DNA of 64,000 nucleotides from Sphingobacterium multivorum (GCF_039511225.1 NZ_CP154261.1:3224001-3288000); one strand, 5' to 3'; counted from the stretch's first letter, positions 28,027 through 37,499 are shown. Translations and numbers: made by a program. The notes: generated by a model not told the origin, from the sequence alone.

Positions 28027-28061
28027 TTGCCCTGAACATTTCAACATCCGTCAAGCCGTCG

Positions 28062-28817
28062 TTACAATAACCTATTATTCAATGCATAAACCAATGCTTC
28101 ATTCATGTTACTTACCCCCAGTTTTTCAAATAATTTTCGCCGATGAAATTTCACCGTGTCAATGGAAACGAAAATTTTTTCGGAAGTTTCATGAATGGTC
28201 AGACCGCGATGATAAAAGCGTAAAATTTCTATTTCACGTTCGGTAAGGTTAATCTTTTTTTGGGAGTTCCATTTCCCGGTCAACAGATCCAACTCCCAGA
28301 CTAAGTTGGAGTGCAACTTTTCGATCGTCACGTTACCCGAAGACACATTCGTAGATAAAGATACGATACAAATTGCCTTCCATATTTTTCCCTCTTCTGT
28401 CAAAAAAACCGGCGTCAGTTTATGATTAATCAAAATAAACTTGTTATGCGCATTTTGTATCTGAAAATCATACGATATAACATAAAGCTTCCGTTCCTCG
28501 ATGGGTATTTTTTCGTAAAAGCTGAACCCCGCTTCGTTAATCGTAATGAGCATCCGGAAATCATCGGATGGAACATATTTTTGATAAAAGCCATAGCCCA
28601 TTTCCATCACCTCTGTGGCTGTTAAACCTGCGAGAAACAGCGGGTTGTCTGAAACAAACTCAAAGCTTTTGGCCTGATAATCGATTAGGTAGATACTCTG
28701 GTAAGTAATTCGTGAGAAAGCTTTGACAAGCTCAATATAGCTATGCGTCTGCAGGATGTCCTTTTCTGAAAGACGATCAACAGTATTTTTTTGTGAAAAT
28801 AGCGCGTTAAAATCCAT
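28062..28817 (-). CDS. LuxR-family regulator with PAS-like N-terminal domain
   Basis: 251 residues. The last ~65 are a LuxR/GerE helix-turn-helix: LTEREIEILRFYHRGLTIHETSEKIFVSIDTVKFHRRKLFEKLGV. Residues ~35-165 look like a PAS domain (SIYLIDYQAKSFEFVSDNPLF, then a YVPSDDF loop), so it probably senses a small molecule or redox state. It has no receiver domain. It is divergent from the DUF5694 gene and converges with msrAB. A 7-bp dyad between it and DUF5694 could be its binding site. Confidence 0.85.
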   Translation of the reverse strand: MDFNALFSQKNTVDRLSEKDILQTHSYIELVKAFSRITYQSIYLIDYQAKSFEFVSDNPLFLAGLTATEVMEMGYGFYQKYVPSDDFRMLITINEAGFSFYEKIPIEERKLYVISYDFQIQNAHNKFILINHKLTPVFLTEEGKIWKAICIVSLSTNVSSGNVTIEKLHSNLVWELDLLTGKWNSQKKINLTEREIEILRFYHRGLTIHETSEKIFVSIDTVKFHRRKLFEKLGVSNMNEALVYALNNRLL

Positions 28818-28849
28818 AACGAAATTCTAAGTTTCGAAGTTAAATAAAA

Positions 28850-28865
28850 CTACACTCAAGTGTAG
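28850..28865. promoter_or_regulatory. Dyad in the LuxR-DUF5694 divergent region
   Basis: CTACACT-CA-AGTGTAG, a perfect 7-bp inverted repeat. Next to it TTTGGACAAA occurs twice, at 28872 and 28892, 20 bp apart, the second overlapping a TACTTTTG -7-like element (28888-28895). Confidence 0.45.
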
Positions 28866-28967
28866 CTTTTATTTGGACAAACTGTAATACTTTTGGACAA
28901 AACAGCTAGAAAAATACAGCTAACTAAACGAAAAGCCGGAAAAAACATAAAACCATTTCTTACACAG

Positions 28968-29774
28968 ATGCTTATTAAAACTATACAGATTCGAAATATT
29001 GGAATCGCCCTTGGGGTCTTATTTTTTGGGAACAGCTACGCACAGCAGAAAATTGAAGTTTTAAATTTTGGGACATTTCACATGAGCTATACCCCTGATG
29101 CCCATAAAGTGGAATTTGATGAAAAAGATCAAAAAAACAGGAAAGAAACCTATCAAGTAGCCAAACTGTTGGCTGATTTTAAACCAACCATCATTTGCGT
29201 AGAAGTCATTCCTGAAAAAAACAGAGAATTGAACAGTGACTACAGGTCTTTTATAGACGACAAAAGCCATAAAGCTAAGTTTGGTGGTGAAATAGCCTTA
29301 ATCGCTTATGAAGTTGGCAAACTTGCAGGGGTAAAAACAATTTATGGAATTGATGAACAACAAACCGCAGCATATAATTACAATATTGCCAATGAACTGG
29401 AGAACCAGGTGGATACTGTAACGTATAAAAACTACATGGGAAAAATCATGAAGGAATTCACTCCTATTGATCAACTCTCCATTTTAGATAAATTAAAGGT
29501 ATTTAATCACAAAGAGACCTTGCAAAAATTTATCAATGTAAACGCTGATATCTTAACCTACAGTAGTACAAAAGGTAATTTTGAAGGAGCAGACGAAGCC
29601 AGTAAATTTTACCGAAGAAATCTACGGATACTCTCCAATTTAAATCAGATCCCTGTCACTGCGCAAGATCGTATTTTGCTGATAACCGGTGCTACTCACG
29701 CCGCTTTTCTTGGTGAGTTTTTGCAACGGAGCCCCAAATACAAGCTTGTAGACGTTGCTGAATACCTCCAATAA
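28968..29774 (+). CDS. DUF5694 domain protein, secreted
   Basis: 268 residues from ATG 28968, which starts a signal peptide (MLIKTIQIRNIGIALGVLFFGNSYAQ); a TTG at 28893 would add a charged 25-residue leader ahead of it and is less likely. The body matches the DUF5694/TraB-like group: VLNFGTFHMSYTPDAHKV at the start, PTIICVEVIPEKNREL, and the closing TGATHAAFLGEFLQRSP, which resembles the GxxH end of TraB/PrgY proteins. A metal-dependent hydrolase has been suggested for the wider group. Divergent from the LuxR gene. Confidence 0.75.
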   Translation: MLIKTIQIRNIGIALGVLFFGNSYAQQKIEVLNFGTFHMSYTPDAHKVEFDEKDQKNRKETYQVAKLLADFKPTIICVEVIPEKNRELNSDYRSFIDDKSHKAKFGGEIALIAYEVGKLAGVKTIYGIDEQQTAAYNYNIANELENQVDTVTYKNYMGKIMKEFTPIDQLSILDKLKVFNHKETLQKFINVNADILTYSSTKGNFEGADEASKFYRRNLRILSNLNQIPVTAQDRILLITGATHAAFLGEFLQRSPKYKLVDVAEYLQ

Positions 29775-29859
29775 AACAGGTCAGTACGGAAAGACCCCTT
29801 GCTCTACTTTCAAATGAAATAACATAGCTAACCTAAATTACTTAAAGAAAGACTTCAAC

Positions 29860-30591
29860 ATGATAACTTGCAAAAACTGTGGCACAGATATTACGTCAAA
29901 ATTCTGTCCCGATTGTGGTCAACCTGCAATGCTAAAAAGAATAGATGCGCATTATATCTCCCATGAAATAGAACATGTACTTCATTTTGAACGCGGCATC
30001 CTCTATACCATTAGTGGATTGGTGACAGCCCCAGGCAAAAATGTGCAAAATTACATTTCTGAAAATCGTAGCCGGCTAGTCAAACCTATTATTTTTGTTA
30101 TTGTAACCTCTTTAGTGTACTCAATTATTGCCCACTTTTTCCATACTGAAGAGCGGTATATGCAGTCAATTAACAACCATGGTATTGGAAGTGAACTCAT
30201 CATCACAACCAACATCTTCCGATGGCTGCAAGATCATTATGGGTATGCTAACATCATTATGGGAGTCTTTATCGCCCTTTGGACTAAATTATTCTTTAGA
30301 AAATACGACTATAATCTTTTTGAAATCATCATCTTATTATGTTTTATTATGGGGATGGCGATGTTAATTTATGCATTTTTTGCACTAGTTGACGGTATCA
30401 CGCACCAGCATCTTATCCTATACGCAACTATTGTGTCCTTTGTATATTACTCCTGGGCCATTGGACAGTTTTTTGATAAGGCTAAAAAGATCAGCTATTT
30501 CAAAGCATTTGCTGCTTTAATAATAGGTTTTGTCTCCTATTTGATCGTCATAATATTCATTGGCATTACCCTGGATATACTTATAAAATAG
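29860..30591 (+). CDS. DUF3667 domain membrane protein
   Basis: 243 residues. It opens with a zinc-ribbon-like CKNCGTDITSKFCPDCGQP (two CxxC pairs), then FERGILYTISGLVTAPGKNVQNYI, the DUF3667 hallmark, and four or five hydrophobic helices to the C-terminus. Common in Bacteroidota and of unknown function. It follows the DUF5694 gene by 85 bases on the same strand and may share its transcript. Confidence 0.85.
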   Translation: MITCKNCGTDITSKFCPDCGQPAMLKRIDAHYISHEIEHVLHFERGILYTISGLVTAPGKNVQNYISENRSRLVKPIIFVIVTSLVYSIIAHFFHTEERYMQSINNHGIGSELIITTNIFRWLQDHYGYANIIMGVFIALWTKLFFRKYDYNLFEIIILLCFIMGMAMLIYAFFALVDGITHQHLILYATIVSFVYYSWAIGQFFDKAKKISYFKAFAALIIGFVSYLIVIIFIGITLDILIK

Positions 30592-30635
30592 CCATATTGT
30601 AACGAAAGCTGCCCTGCGTCTCAAAAATCACCATG

Positions 30636-32351
30636 TTAATTGATGCGATAAATAGGATAAAGAAGATGTGAATCTTCATAGTAAGGTGAATGTTTGTATA
30701 TCCAATCCAGCTGCGCACTACTACTCGCAGCAAGTTTAGGGTTATTCATCTTCTCGCGTTCAAAGGCAGCTCTTAAATCTTTATTCTCTTTTAGAAGCTC
30801 GGCTGCTGTATCTTCAAAAACATACGCTGAATAATATTCTTTCTGTCCTAAGATCGCATCAAAGAAATTCCAATTAAAATAAGAGTCTATTGCTTCAGGT
30901 TCTAAAGTTTCCAGCAAGAACTTTACACCGTCCTGATTCAAGGGGACTAAATAATCACCGGCACGAAAGTTTACCTTATTGGATTCCCGGAGGAGGCTGG
31001 TGTCAAAATGTAAATAGTGGCCTTCGTAAGGACTTGAAGTTGTCTTGAAATCCTTAATTCGATACTGTTCCACCGCTATTACTGTATCTTGTTTAAGCGG
31101 AATCATTTTGATCTGATTGATTGTTAGCAAGTTAATAATTTTCCATTCAGACTGCGGAATGACATAATACGATGGAATAGTTACTTCTTTTGTCGGAACA
31201 TAGGTATTATATAACTTAACTTGTTTTGAAAACTTCGCGTTTCTATCATACCACAATCTATCTTTCGAGGAGACATCGCTTGGCTTATATTTTGCCTCGA
31301 AGCCCTTAAAGTCCAGTGATTCATATTTCGATGAATCAAGCTTCCATGCTAGGGCATATTTATCCCCTATTTGATATTGCTTGAGGTTTTCAGTTCTTTT
31401 TTGTTTGATCTCCTTATAATGCTGTTCCATAAAATCCAGATTACAACGCATATAATCATAAGTCGCTTTGACACGTTCTTGATAAGGTTTCAACATGTGT
31501 GTTTCTACCACGGTTCCGATGACATTAAATAGACTGGTGTAACCTGTTGCATATCTTGGCGAATCCATAAAAGTTGGAAAACCACCATCAGGTACATCGT
31601 TGTGGATGTTAACATAGGGAACAGACATAAACCCTTTCTCCTGGAGATCTTTGAGTAAGGTTTTTTGCATGTTGTTATTAAAATAATTACCTAAAAGGTT
31701 TCCCAGACGTTCTTTGTTTGTTGAGATATAAGTGAAGGTGTACTGATAATCGGCCCCATTGCTCACATGATTATCGATAAAAACATCCGGCTTGACCCAA
31801 TGGAAAATCTGCTGAAAACTGCGCGAGTTTTTGGTGTCTGTCTTAATAAAATCCCTATTTAAGTCATAATGCCTTGCATTTCCACGAAAGCCATACTCTT
31901 CAGGGCCATTTTGGTTAGCTCGGGAAAAGCTCCCACGATTTAACATTCCACTGACATTGTAACTCGCGACCGCAACAACGATAACATTTTGAGGTGCCTT
32001 TACCTTTCCTGTCGCCAAATCTCGCATGAGCATCATAGTGGCATCAATACCATCGGGTTCTCCGGGATGAATACCGTTGTTGACCAATAAAATACATTTC
32101 CCTTTCCTGGCGACTTCCAGTGTCTTTCCAAACGGATTAAATACGACCACATCTATTGGTTTATTGTTATCGTCTTCTCCCTTTGTTTCATAATGAATTG
32201 ATGAATATTTCTCCGCCAATTCCTGATAGTAGGCCCGCATTTCTTCAAATGTTGTGGATTGATTACCATTGCCCCGTTCATAAGGTGTAGGCATTTGCGC
32301 ATAACTTCTGCCAAAAAGCATAAAAGAAAATAATATCAGGAAACGTTTCAT
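30636..32351 (-). CDS. Secreted M14 family zinc carboxypeptidase
   Basis: 571 residues with a signal peptide (MKRFLILFSFMLFGRSYAQ). The M14 zinc site is NNGIHPGEPDGIDA (HxxE), with the later ligand in DNHVSNGADYQYT and substrate-binding Asn-Arg in DLNRDF. The ~200-residue C-terminal extension is beta-rich and not recognised. It likely trims C-terminal residues from peptides or peptidoglycan stems in the periplasm. It stands alone. Confidence 0.9.
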   Translation of the reverse strand: MKRFLILFSFMLFGRSYAQMPTPYERGNGNQSTTFEEMRAYYQELAEKYSSIHYETKGEDDNNKPIDVVVFNPFGKTLEVARKGKCILLVNNGIHPGEPDGIDATMMLMRDLATGKVKAPQNVIVVAVASYNVSGMLNRGSFSRANQNGPEEYGFRGNARHYDLNRDFIKTDTKNSRSFQQIFHWVKPDVFIDNHVSNGADYQYTFTYISTNKERLGNLLGNYFNNNMQKTLLKDLQEKGFMSVPYVNIHNDVPDGGFPTFMDSPRYATGYTSLFNVIGTVVETHMLKPYQERVKATYDYMRCNLDFMEQHYKEIKQKRTENLKQYQIGDKYALAWKLDSSKYESLDFKGFEAKYKPSDVSSKDRLWYDRNAKFSKQVKLYNTYVPTKEVTIPSYYVIPQSEWKIINLLTINQIKMIPLKQDTVIAVEQYRIKDFKTTSSPYEGHYLHFDTSLLRESNKVNFRAGDYLVPLNQDGVKFLLETLEPEAIDSYFNWNFFDAILGQKEYYSAYVFEDTAAELLKENKDLRAAFEREKMNNPKLAASSSAQLDWIYKHSPYYEDSHLLYPIYRIN

Positions 32352-32439
32352 AAGATCAATTTAGCGTCCAATTTACGATAAACTTGTTAAAATACATAAG
32401 CAATCTCCACCGTCTATTAAGAACGACTTCTCAATAAAA

Positions 32440-32470
32440 ACAAAATCCCTAAGAAATAAAGGGATTTTGT
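32440..32470 (-). terminator. Terminator of the aldo/keto reductase gene
   Basis: ACAAAATCCCT, 9-base loop, AGGGATTTTGT, followed on the minus strand by a T-run. About 20 bases after the stop. Confidence 0.8.
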
Positions 32471-32491
32471 CATTACTCTTTTACCGGTATT

Positions 32492-33436
32492 TTAATTACT
32501 AACCTCGTTTAATAATTCGATATCTTCTGTATCTAATTTAAGAGCCGGTGCCGCACATAGCGTATCCAATTGACGCTCACTCGTGGCACTCACAACGGGA
32601 GCGGTAATCAGCGGTTTAGCCAACAACCATGCTAATGCTACAGTGGCCTGTGTTGTACCATGCTTCTCGGAGATAGCATCGAGCGCTTTCAGGACAGCTT
32701 TACCTTTAGCATCAAAATATTTTTTGATTCCACCGCCCCTTGCCGTTTTATCAAAGTCAGCTTCAGTACGGTATTTACCGGTCAAGAAACCTGCTGCAAG
32801 CGACCAATATGGAAATACACTCAACCCATACTTCTCGACCAATCCCGCATAATCTGTTTCAAAACCTGCGCGCTCTACCAAATTGTAATGCGGTTGCAAA
32901 GCAACATATTTTGGAAGGCCGTTTTTCTCTGCTACATCAAAGCTTTCCGTTAAACGCGCTGGCGATACATTAGAAGCGGCGACATAACGTACCTTGCCTG
33001 CCTCTATTAAGTCCGCATAAGCCGACAATGTCTCTTCCACAGGGGTTATGTTATCATCAAAGTGGGTATAGTATAGATCTATATGATCTACTCCCAACCG
33101 TCGCAGTGAATCATCGGCAGACTTCAAAATATGTTTCCTTGAGATATCATACCCATGTTCCTTAGTCTCGGATCCAACTTTTGTTGCGATCACTATATTA
33201 TCACGGTTACCGCGCCTTTTTAACCATTTTCCAATAATTTCTTCAGACTGCCCTCCAGTTCCATTTACCCACCACGAATAGGTATCTGCCGTATCAATAA
33301 AATTAAACCCTGCTCCTACAAATTTATCTAGCATTTCAAACGATCTCTGTTCATCTAATGTCCAACCGAAAACATTCCCACCAAAATTAATTGGCGCTAT
33401 CTGCAAGTCTGTGTGTTGTATTTCTATCTTTTTCAT
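32492..33436 (-). CDS. Aldo/keto reductase
   Basis: About 314 residues of the AKR TIM barrel; an ATG at 33445 is an equal alternative start. Catalytic residues appear as Asp and Tyr in FIDTADTYSWW, Lys in IATKVG and His in LYYTHFDDN. The C-terminal NADPH pocket is PVVSATSERQLD. It belongs to the tas/YajO-like group that reduces aldehydes or ketones of broad type. It lies next to a zinc alcohol dehydrogenase on the same strand, but each has its own terminator, so they are separate units. Confidence 0.9.
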   Translation of the reverse strand: MKKIEIQHTDLQIAPINFGGNVFGWTLDEQRSFEMLDKFVGAGFNFIDTADTYSWWVNGTGGQSEEIIGKWLKRRGNRDNIVIATKVGSETKEHGYDISRKHILKSADDSLRRLGVDHIDLYYTHFDDNITPVEETLSAYADLIEAGKVRYVAASNVSPARLTESFDVAEKNGLPKYVALQPHYNLVERAGFETDYAGLVEKYGLSVFPYWSLAAGFLTGKYRTEADFDKTARGGGIKKYFDAKGKAVLKALDAISEKHGTTQATVALAWLLAKPLITAPVVSATSERQLDTLCAAPALKLDTEDIELLNEVSN

Positions 33437-33594
33437 TGAAATCATCTATTAATTGTTCCTTTAAATAAAAAAATAGCTATGCCTTTCCAGCTGAAAAGCT
33501 CAAGCTAAAGTTACGGTATTCATCTTGAGCCATATCAGTATTCTTCACATCTAATTGTCAAAACGCATAAAGATTTTATTGCGATTAAAAAAAC

Positions 33595-33616
33595 AGGTCG
33601 GTTCTTTAACCGACCT
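33595..33616 (-). terminator. Terminator of the alcohol dehydrogenase gene
   Basis: AGGTCGGTT, loop CTTT, AACCGACCT, followed on the minus strand by G and a seven-T run. Confidence 0.85.
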
Positions 33617-33625
33617 TTTACAACG

Positions 33626-34681
33626 TTACTTTTCAATAGACGACATGTCGATTACGAAACGATATTTTACATCACTGTCCAATACCCTTTGATAAGCCTC
33701 ATTTACATAGTCGATATCAATCATTTCTGTTTCGGGTAGAATATTATGTTCAGCACAAAAATCAAGCATATCTTGAGTTTCTTGTATTCCCCCAATGCTG
33801 GAAGCCGTTAGGATCTTATTTCCACCCATGATTGAACGTCCATTGATCTCCATGGGGGCTGCCGGGATTCCTACGCAGATATAAACTCCTTTTGTTTTCA
33901 ATAATGCAAGATAGAGGTTATAATCATGCGGTGCTGATACGGTATCAATAATAAAATCAAAATACGATGAGAATTCCTTTATTTCATCTGCCTCATGCGT
34001 GTTTAAGAACTTGTGTGCTCCAAGTAGAGCAGCATCCTCCTTCTTACGTGGAGAATGGCTTATCATTGTGACTTCTGCTCCCATTGCTACTGCAATTTTA
34101 ACAGCCATATGTCCCAATCCACCTAAGCCCAACACACCAACTTTATGCCCTTTGCTAATATTCCATCTTTTTAATGGCGAATAGGTGGTGATTCCAGCAC
34201 AGAGTAGCGGTGCCACCTTTTTAATATCCAACGATTCCGGCACATGCAGCACAAAGTCCGCATCCGCAACAATATTATTGCTGTAACCACCAAAAGTATA
34301 GCTGTGATCATGCATCACATCCTTGCTGTTGTAAGTCCAGACGGTCTTCTTTTCTGAACAGAACTGTTGTTGGTCTGACTTGCAGTTATCGCATTCGCCA
34401 CAGGAAGCCACCATACAACCGACACCTGCCAGGTCTCCTTTTTTGAACTTAGTCACTCCACTACCAACGGCACTTATCCGACCGACAATTTCGTGCCCGG
34501 GAACAATTGGGTATTGTGTACCACCCCACTCGTCATGTACTTGATGAATATCGGAGTGACAGATCCCGCTGTACAGGATATCGATTAAAACATCGTTTGC
34601 ACCAAGCTCTCTCCTTTCAAACTCCCAGTACTCAAGTGGAGAATTACTATCTTTCGCCGCATAACCTTTCGACTTAATCAT
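33626..34681 (-). CDS. Zinc-dependent NAD(P) alcohol dehydrogenase, YahK/CAD type
   Basis: 351 residues from the Met at 34681; an upstream ATG at 34702 adds seven odd residues. Medium-chain dehydrogenase with the catalytic zinc site in SGICHSDIHQV and GHEIVGRI, the structural zinc Cys cluster GCMVASCGECDNCKSDQQQFC, and the cofactor-binding GLGGLGHMAVKIA. The CAD/YahK group reduces a broad range of aldehydes, usually with NADPH. No operon partner. Confidence 0.92.
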   Translation of the reverse strand: MIKSKGYAAKDSNSPLEYWEFERRELGANDVLIDILYSGICHSDIHQVHDEWGGTQYPIVPGHEIVGRISAVGSGVTKFKKGDLAGVGCMVASCGECDNCKSDQQQFCSEKKTVWTYNSKDVMHDHSYTFGGYSNNIVADADFVLHVPESLDIKKVAPLLCAGITTYSPLKRWNISKGHKVGVLGLGGLGHMAVKIAVAMGAEVTMISHSPRKKEDAALLGAHKFLNTHEADEIKEFSSYFDFIIDTVSAPHDYNLYLALLKTKGVYICVGIPAAPMEINGRSIMGGNKILTASSIGGIQETQDMLDFCAEHNILPETEMIDIDYVNEAYQRVLDSDVKYRFVIDMSSIEK

Positions 34682-34850
34682 ATTATTTTTTTTATAGACC
34701 ACAATTTGGATGCGAAGATATCTCCGATCCCCTATTTACATTGTACTAAGTTAGCGGGTATTGATGACGAATAGAGCAAGACAAATAGAATATTGACACT
34801 CCGCAAACAAAAAACAAGTTTAAACATAGAAATATCCGCACAAGACCATG

Positions 34851-34858
34851 TATATTTG
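34851..34858 (+). promoter_or_regulatory. Putative -7 element of the YceI gene
   Basis: TATATTTG fits TAnnTTTG and lies 20 bases before the ATG at 34879. No clear -33 element. Confidence 0.4.
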
Positions 34859-34878
34859 AGTTCATATAAATCATTTCA

Positions 34879-35445
34879 ATGAAAAGAACCAGTCTAACAC
34901 TAGCAATTATTTGCTTAACATCAATGGCCTTCGCCCAAAAGATAAGCTACAAAGTGAACACCCAAAACTCGACGATCAAATGGAATGCTAAAAAGGTTGT
35001 TGGTGGTCATGTGGGAACAATCAATATACAAGAAGGCACGGTACAGACAGAAAAAGGGAAAATTACCGGCGGTGGTTTTACCATAGATATGAATTCCATG
35101 GCTTGTACAGATGCACCTAAATTGACCGGACATCTAAAAAATGAAGATTTCTTCAATGTGCCTACCTATCCCAACAGTAAATTTGTCATCAGTAAGGTTG
35201 ACAATAGCAAAGGCAACCCAATCATAACAGGCAATCTGACAATCAAGAATAAAACAAAATCGATCTCCTTTCCAGCAAAAGTCACTACAACTGCAGATGG
35301 GCTTTCCGCTGAAGCTATTGGAGTCAAAGTAAATCGACTGGACTTTGATATACAGTATCGTTCAGCAAGCTTTTTCTCCGACTTAGGCAATCGCGCTATC
35401 GATGATGAATTCACCTTAGATATCCTACTTAAGGCTGTAAAATAA
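34879..35445 (+). CDS. YceI family periplasmic protein
   Basis: 188 residues with a signal peptide (~1-19, ending AFAQ). The rest is the YceI lipocalin-like barrel: YKVNTQNSTIKWNAKKVVGGHVGTI at the start, TGHLKNEDFFNVPTYPNSKFVIS in the centre and LTIKNKTKSISFPA later. YceI proteins bind isoprenoid-type lipids; the physiological role is unclear. Transcribed alone. Confidence 0.92.
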   Translation: MKRTSLTLAIICLTSMAFAQKISYKVNTQNSTIKWNAKKVVGGHVGTINIQEGTVQTEKGKITGGGFTIDMNSMACTDAPKLTGHLKNEDFFNVPTYPNSKFVISKVDNSKGNPIITGNLTIKNKTKSISFPAKVTTTADGLSAEAIGVKVNRLDFDIQYRSASFFSDLGNRAIDDEFTLDILLKAVK

Positions 35446-35870
35446 AAACTACTGGAGCCATTTGTTAATACAGATGGCTCTTCCTTCATTGCCTCATCGT
35501 ACCAAGAATCGATATGATTTAATCGAAATGGTTTGAATAGAAAACTCCCCTGTAGGGACTGTTGACTTCGGTCATCGTTTTGCTTTCCCCAACTATTGCC
35601 GGTCATCCGGATTGATTATGACGTGATCCCAACACGGTCTATTATCAATACGTCTAGCTGGTTTAATGTACGCATGCCTATATAGAGAACCTTAGGTGCA
35701 GGTATTTATCCCTCCTCAACATAGCGCGTCCGCACATTTCTACAGCAGCAAACAAAGACTCTGTTAAATTAGATTTGATTCAAATTGCACTTAGCAACCG
35801 ATAAGATTGACGAAAGTAAAGTTTTAAAATTATCTTTAAACTCCCAAAAGTAAGGTTAGACAAATTATAT
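35446..35870. other. Non-coding stretch
   Basis: About 425 bases. A weak hairpin (GAGCCAT..ATGGCTC, 35456-35481) follows the YceI stop. No supported gene; open frames on both strands here are short and do not look like proteins. Confidence 0.4.
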
Positions 35871-36455
35871 ATGGAGAAAATAAAAACTTTTCAACAGCAC
35901 GAGCTTAATAGAATTAGAAAAAATTGGAGTGACAGTGGCCTCGCATTTGAAAAGTTGGGAAGATCTTCTAACATAGCAGATTATTCGGATCGCGAGATCA
36001 ATGAAATGCTTCTCGGCGTATATAAAGACAGTAAACATCTTATGGTCGATGAAGGCTACTTTATCGATCTCACCCAAGCCCGTAAAGCCAGCTGTATTTT
36101 GGTTGATGTATCCTATTCAAGACGTATCAAACCTGCTCCAAACAGCGTCCTTAGTCTTCAGGATATCCGTAATTTTTATATTGAAGATTATTTCATAGAA
36201 ACGGAAGAAGCATTTTCCAATAGATACAAACATAAGATAACCGGTTATTTAAAAAAGATCGGCGGCATCAGTTTGGGCAAAGGGCAATACAATGACCTGT
36301 ATTCTATTCCGAACGATTTTAAAACTTTTTTCGGCGATACGCCAGCCGATCTGTTCTATCCGATCCAACGTTATATCAATGGTTTATTTTTTGATGACGA
36401 TTATCGAATTTCAGCCTTCGAAGTTATCAGCAAGATTGTTATCAGTAAGACATAA
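35871..36455 (+). CDS. Protein of unknown function
   Basis: 194 residues, no signal peptide, no membrane segment, no family recognised. It is rich in charged and aromatic residues, mixed alpha/beta, with KKIGGISLGKGQYNDLYSIPNDF as the most distinctive stretch. Start ATG 35871 is preceded by ATATGGAG-like purines only. It converges with the Arr-fusion gene (33 bases between the stops). Coding potential is supported by length and residue mix rather than by homology. Confidence 0.6.
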   Translation: MEKIKTFQQHELNRIRKNWSDSGLAFEKLGRSSNIADYSDREINEMLLGVYKDSKHLMVDEGYFIDLTQARKASCILVDVSYSRRIKPAPNSVLSLQDIRNFYIEDYFIETEEAFSNRYKHKITGYLKKIGGISLGKGQYNDLYSIPNDFKTFFGDTPADLFYPIQRYINGLFFDDDYRISAFEVISKIVISKT

Positions 36456-36487
36456 CTCCGATTGCCGGAGCAGGCGCTCGTGATTTC

Positions 36488-37231
36488 TTAATTGATAATG
36501 TCGCCGCCACTCTCGTCTAGTTTATCACGAAATTTTTCAAGTTCCTGAGTGCCGGGTTTTGCCCAATCAGCAACTTCACCAATAATTTTTAATGGAAATT
36601 CAGATCGATAGGAACGTGTCGGATTTCCGGGGAATTTCTGATCCGTCAGGTTGGGATCATGCTCATAATCACCGGTAGGTTCAACAATAAATACGCGCTC
36701 GCTACGCTCACCTTTTGCGAGTGCCGCTGCAAGTCCAGCCCCATTCATCAAGGCTGTAAAGTAAATGTGGTTCATTTTTAAGTCGGCTTGATAGTTGGAA
36801 TTGAAGCCTGGAACCAATAAATCGCCGATTTGTGCATCTGCTTTTGTCCCATGATAAAAAGGTCCCTTATCAAAGGGAATATTTTTATAAGAAGAGGCCA
36901 GCCGAGCATACTCACTTGCCATTGCTTCTTCTCCTAACCCTGTGTAACAGGCGCAAATCTTCAAATACAATCCGGGCAATGCACTAGTCGTCCGGTCATC
37001 GTTGATTACCAATGCATGCTCTAAGGCTATGTGTAGCCATTTCAGACTATCCGACAGCGATTTCTGTTGCCGCGATACAAAATAAGCTGCAAAAAACTTT
37101 TCGTGGTCATCACTTGCCTCCCGATAACCTTGCATAAAAAATGACAGTGATTCCTCCGCTCTACCGCTTTCTTCCAGTTGTATTCCTTTTAGACAAAGTT
37201 TGACAACTTCATTAAATGGTGAAAATTCCAT
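36488..37231 (-). CDS. arr: Rifampin ADP-ribosyltransferase (Arr) with N-terminal helical domain
   Basis: 247 residues. The last ~130 match Arr: GPFYHGTKADAQIGDLL, the MNHIYFTALMNGAGLAAALA block, FIVEPTGDYEHDPNLTDQKF and FPGNPTRSYRSEFPLKIIGEV. Arr moves ADP-ribose from NAD+ to rifamycins and inactivates them. Known stand-alone Arr proteins are ~135-150 residues; here the first ~115 residues form an all-helical, TPR-like domain (EESLSFFMQGYREASDDHEK, LPGLYLKICACYTGLGEEAM). The extension may be a partner-binding part, or the fusion may act on another target. No mobile-element signs around it, so it is probably an intrinsic gene. Confidence 0.88.
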   Translation of the reverse strand: MEFSPFNEVVKLCLKGIQLEESGRAEESLSFFMQGYREASDDHEKFFAAYFVSRQQKSLSDSLKWLHIALEHALVINDDRTTSALPGLYLKICACYTGLGEEAMASEYARLASSYKNIPFDKGPFYHGTKADAQIGDLLVPGFNSNYQADLKMNHIYFTALMNGAGLAAALAKGERSERVFIVEPTGDYEHDPNLTDQKFPGNPTRSYRSEFPLKIIGEVADWAKPGTQELEKFRDKLDESGGDIIN

Positions 37232-37332
37232 CGTATAAATTATTTTTTATCCAACATAAATTATTCTCGCCTCAATTACAAATGACCACTCCTTAAAAAC
37301 ATCTGTTCTACAGCAAGGCCTTGGACGTGAAA

Positions 37333-37356
37333 AGCCAGTTATGAGAATAACCGGCT
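37333..37356 (-). terminator. Terminator of the amidohydrolase gene
   Basis: On the minus strand AGCCGGTTAT and ATAACTGGCT (one G-T pair) with a TCTC loop, then TTTT. It lies about 145 bases after the stop, a rather long distance. Confidence 0.5.
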
Positions 37357-37499
37357 CTTCAACAAAATTGTTCTCTTAATTTCAACATTTCTCCACGCAA
37401 CAACGTACAATTGGTTGGGCATTTAGGAAACGACACATTGCTGGAATCCCGAAGGCAGTTAGCATTCGGAGCGCAATTATTATCCGATAGTGGCGTCCT

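Noticed and set aside
35166..35606. Minus-strand open frame overlapping the YceI gene end
   Set aside because: Its N-terminal part lies in non-coding DNA and the rest is antisense to a certain gene; residue composition is not protein-like.
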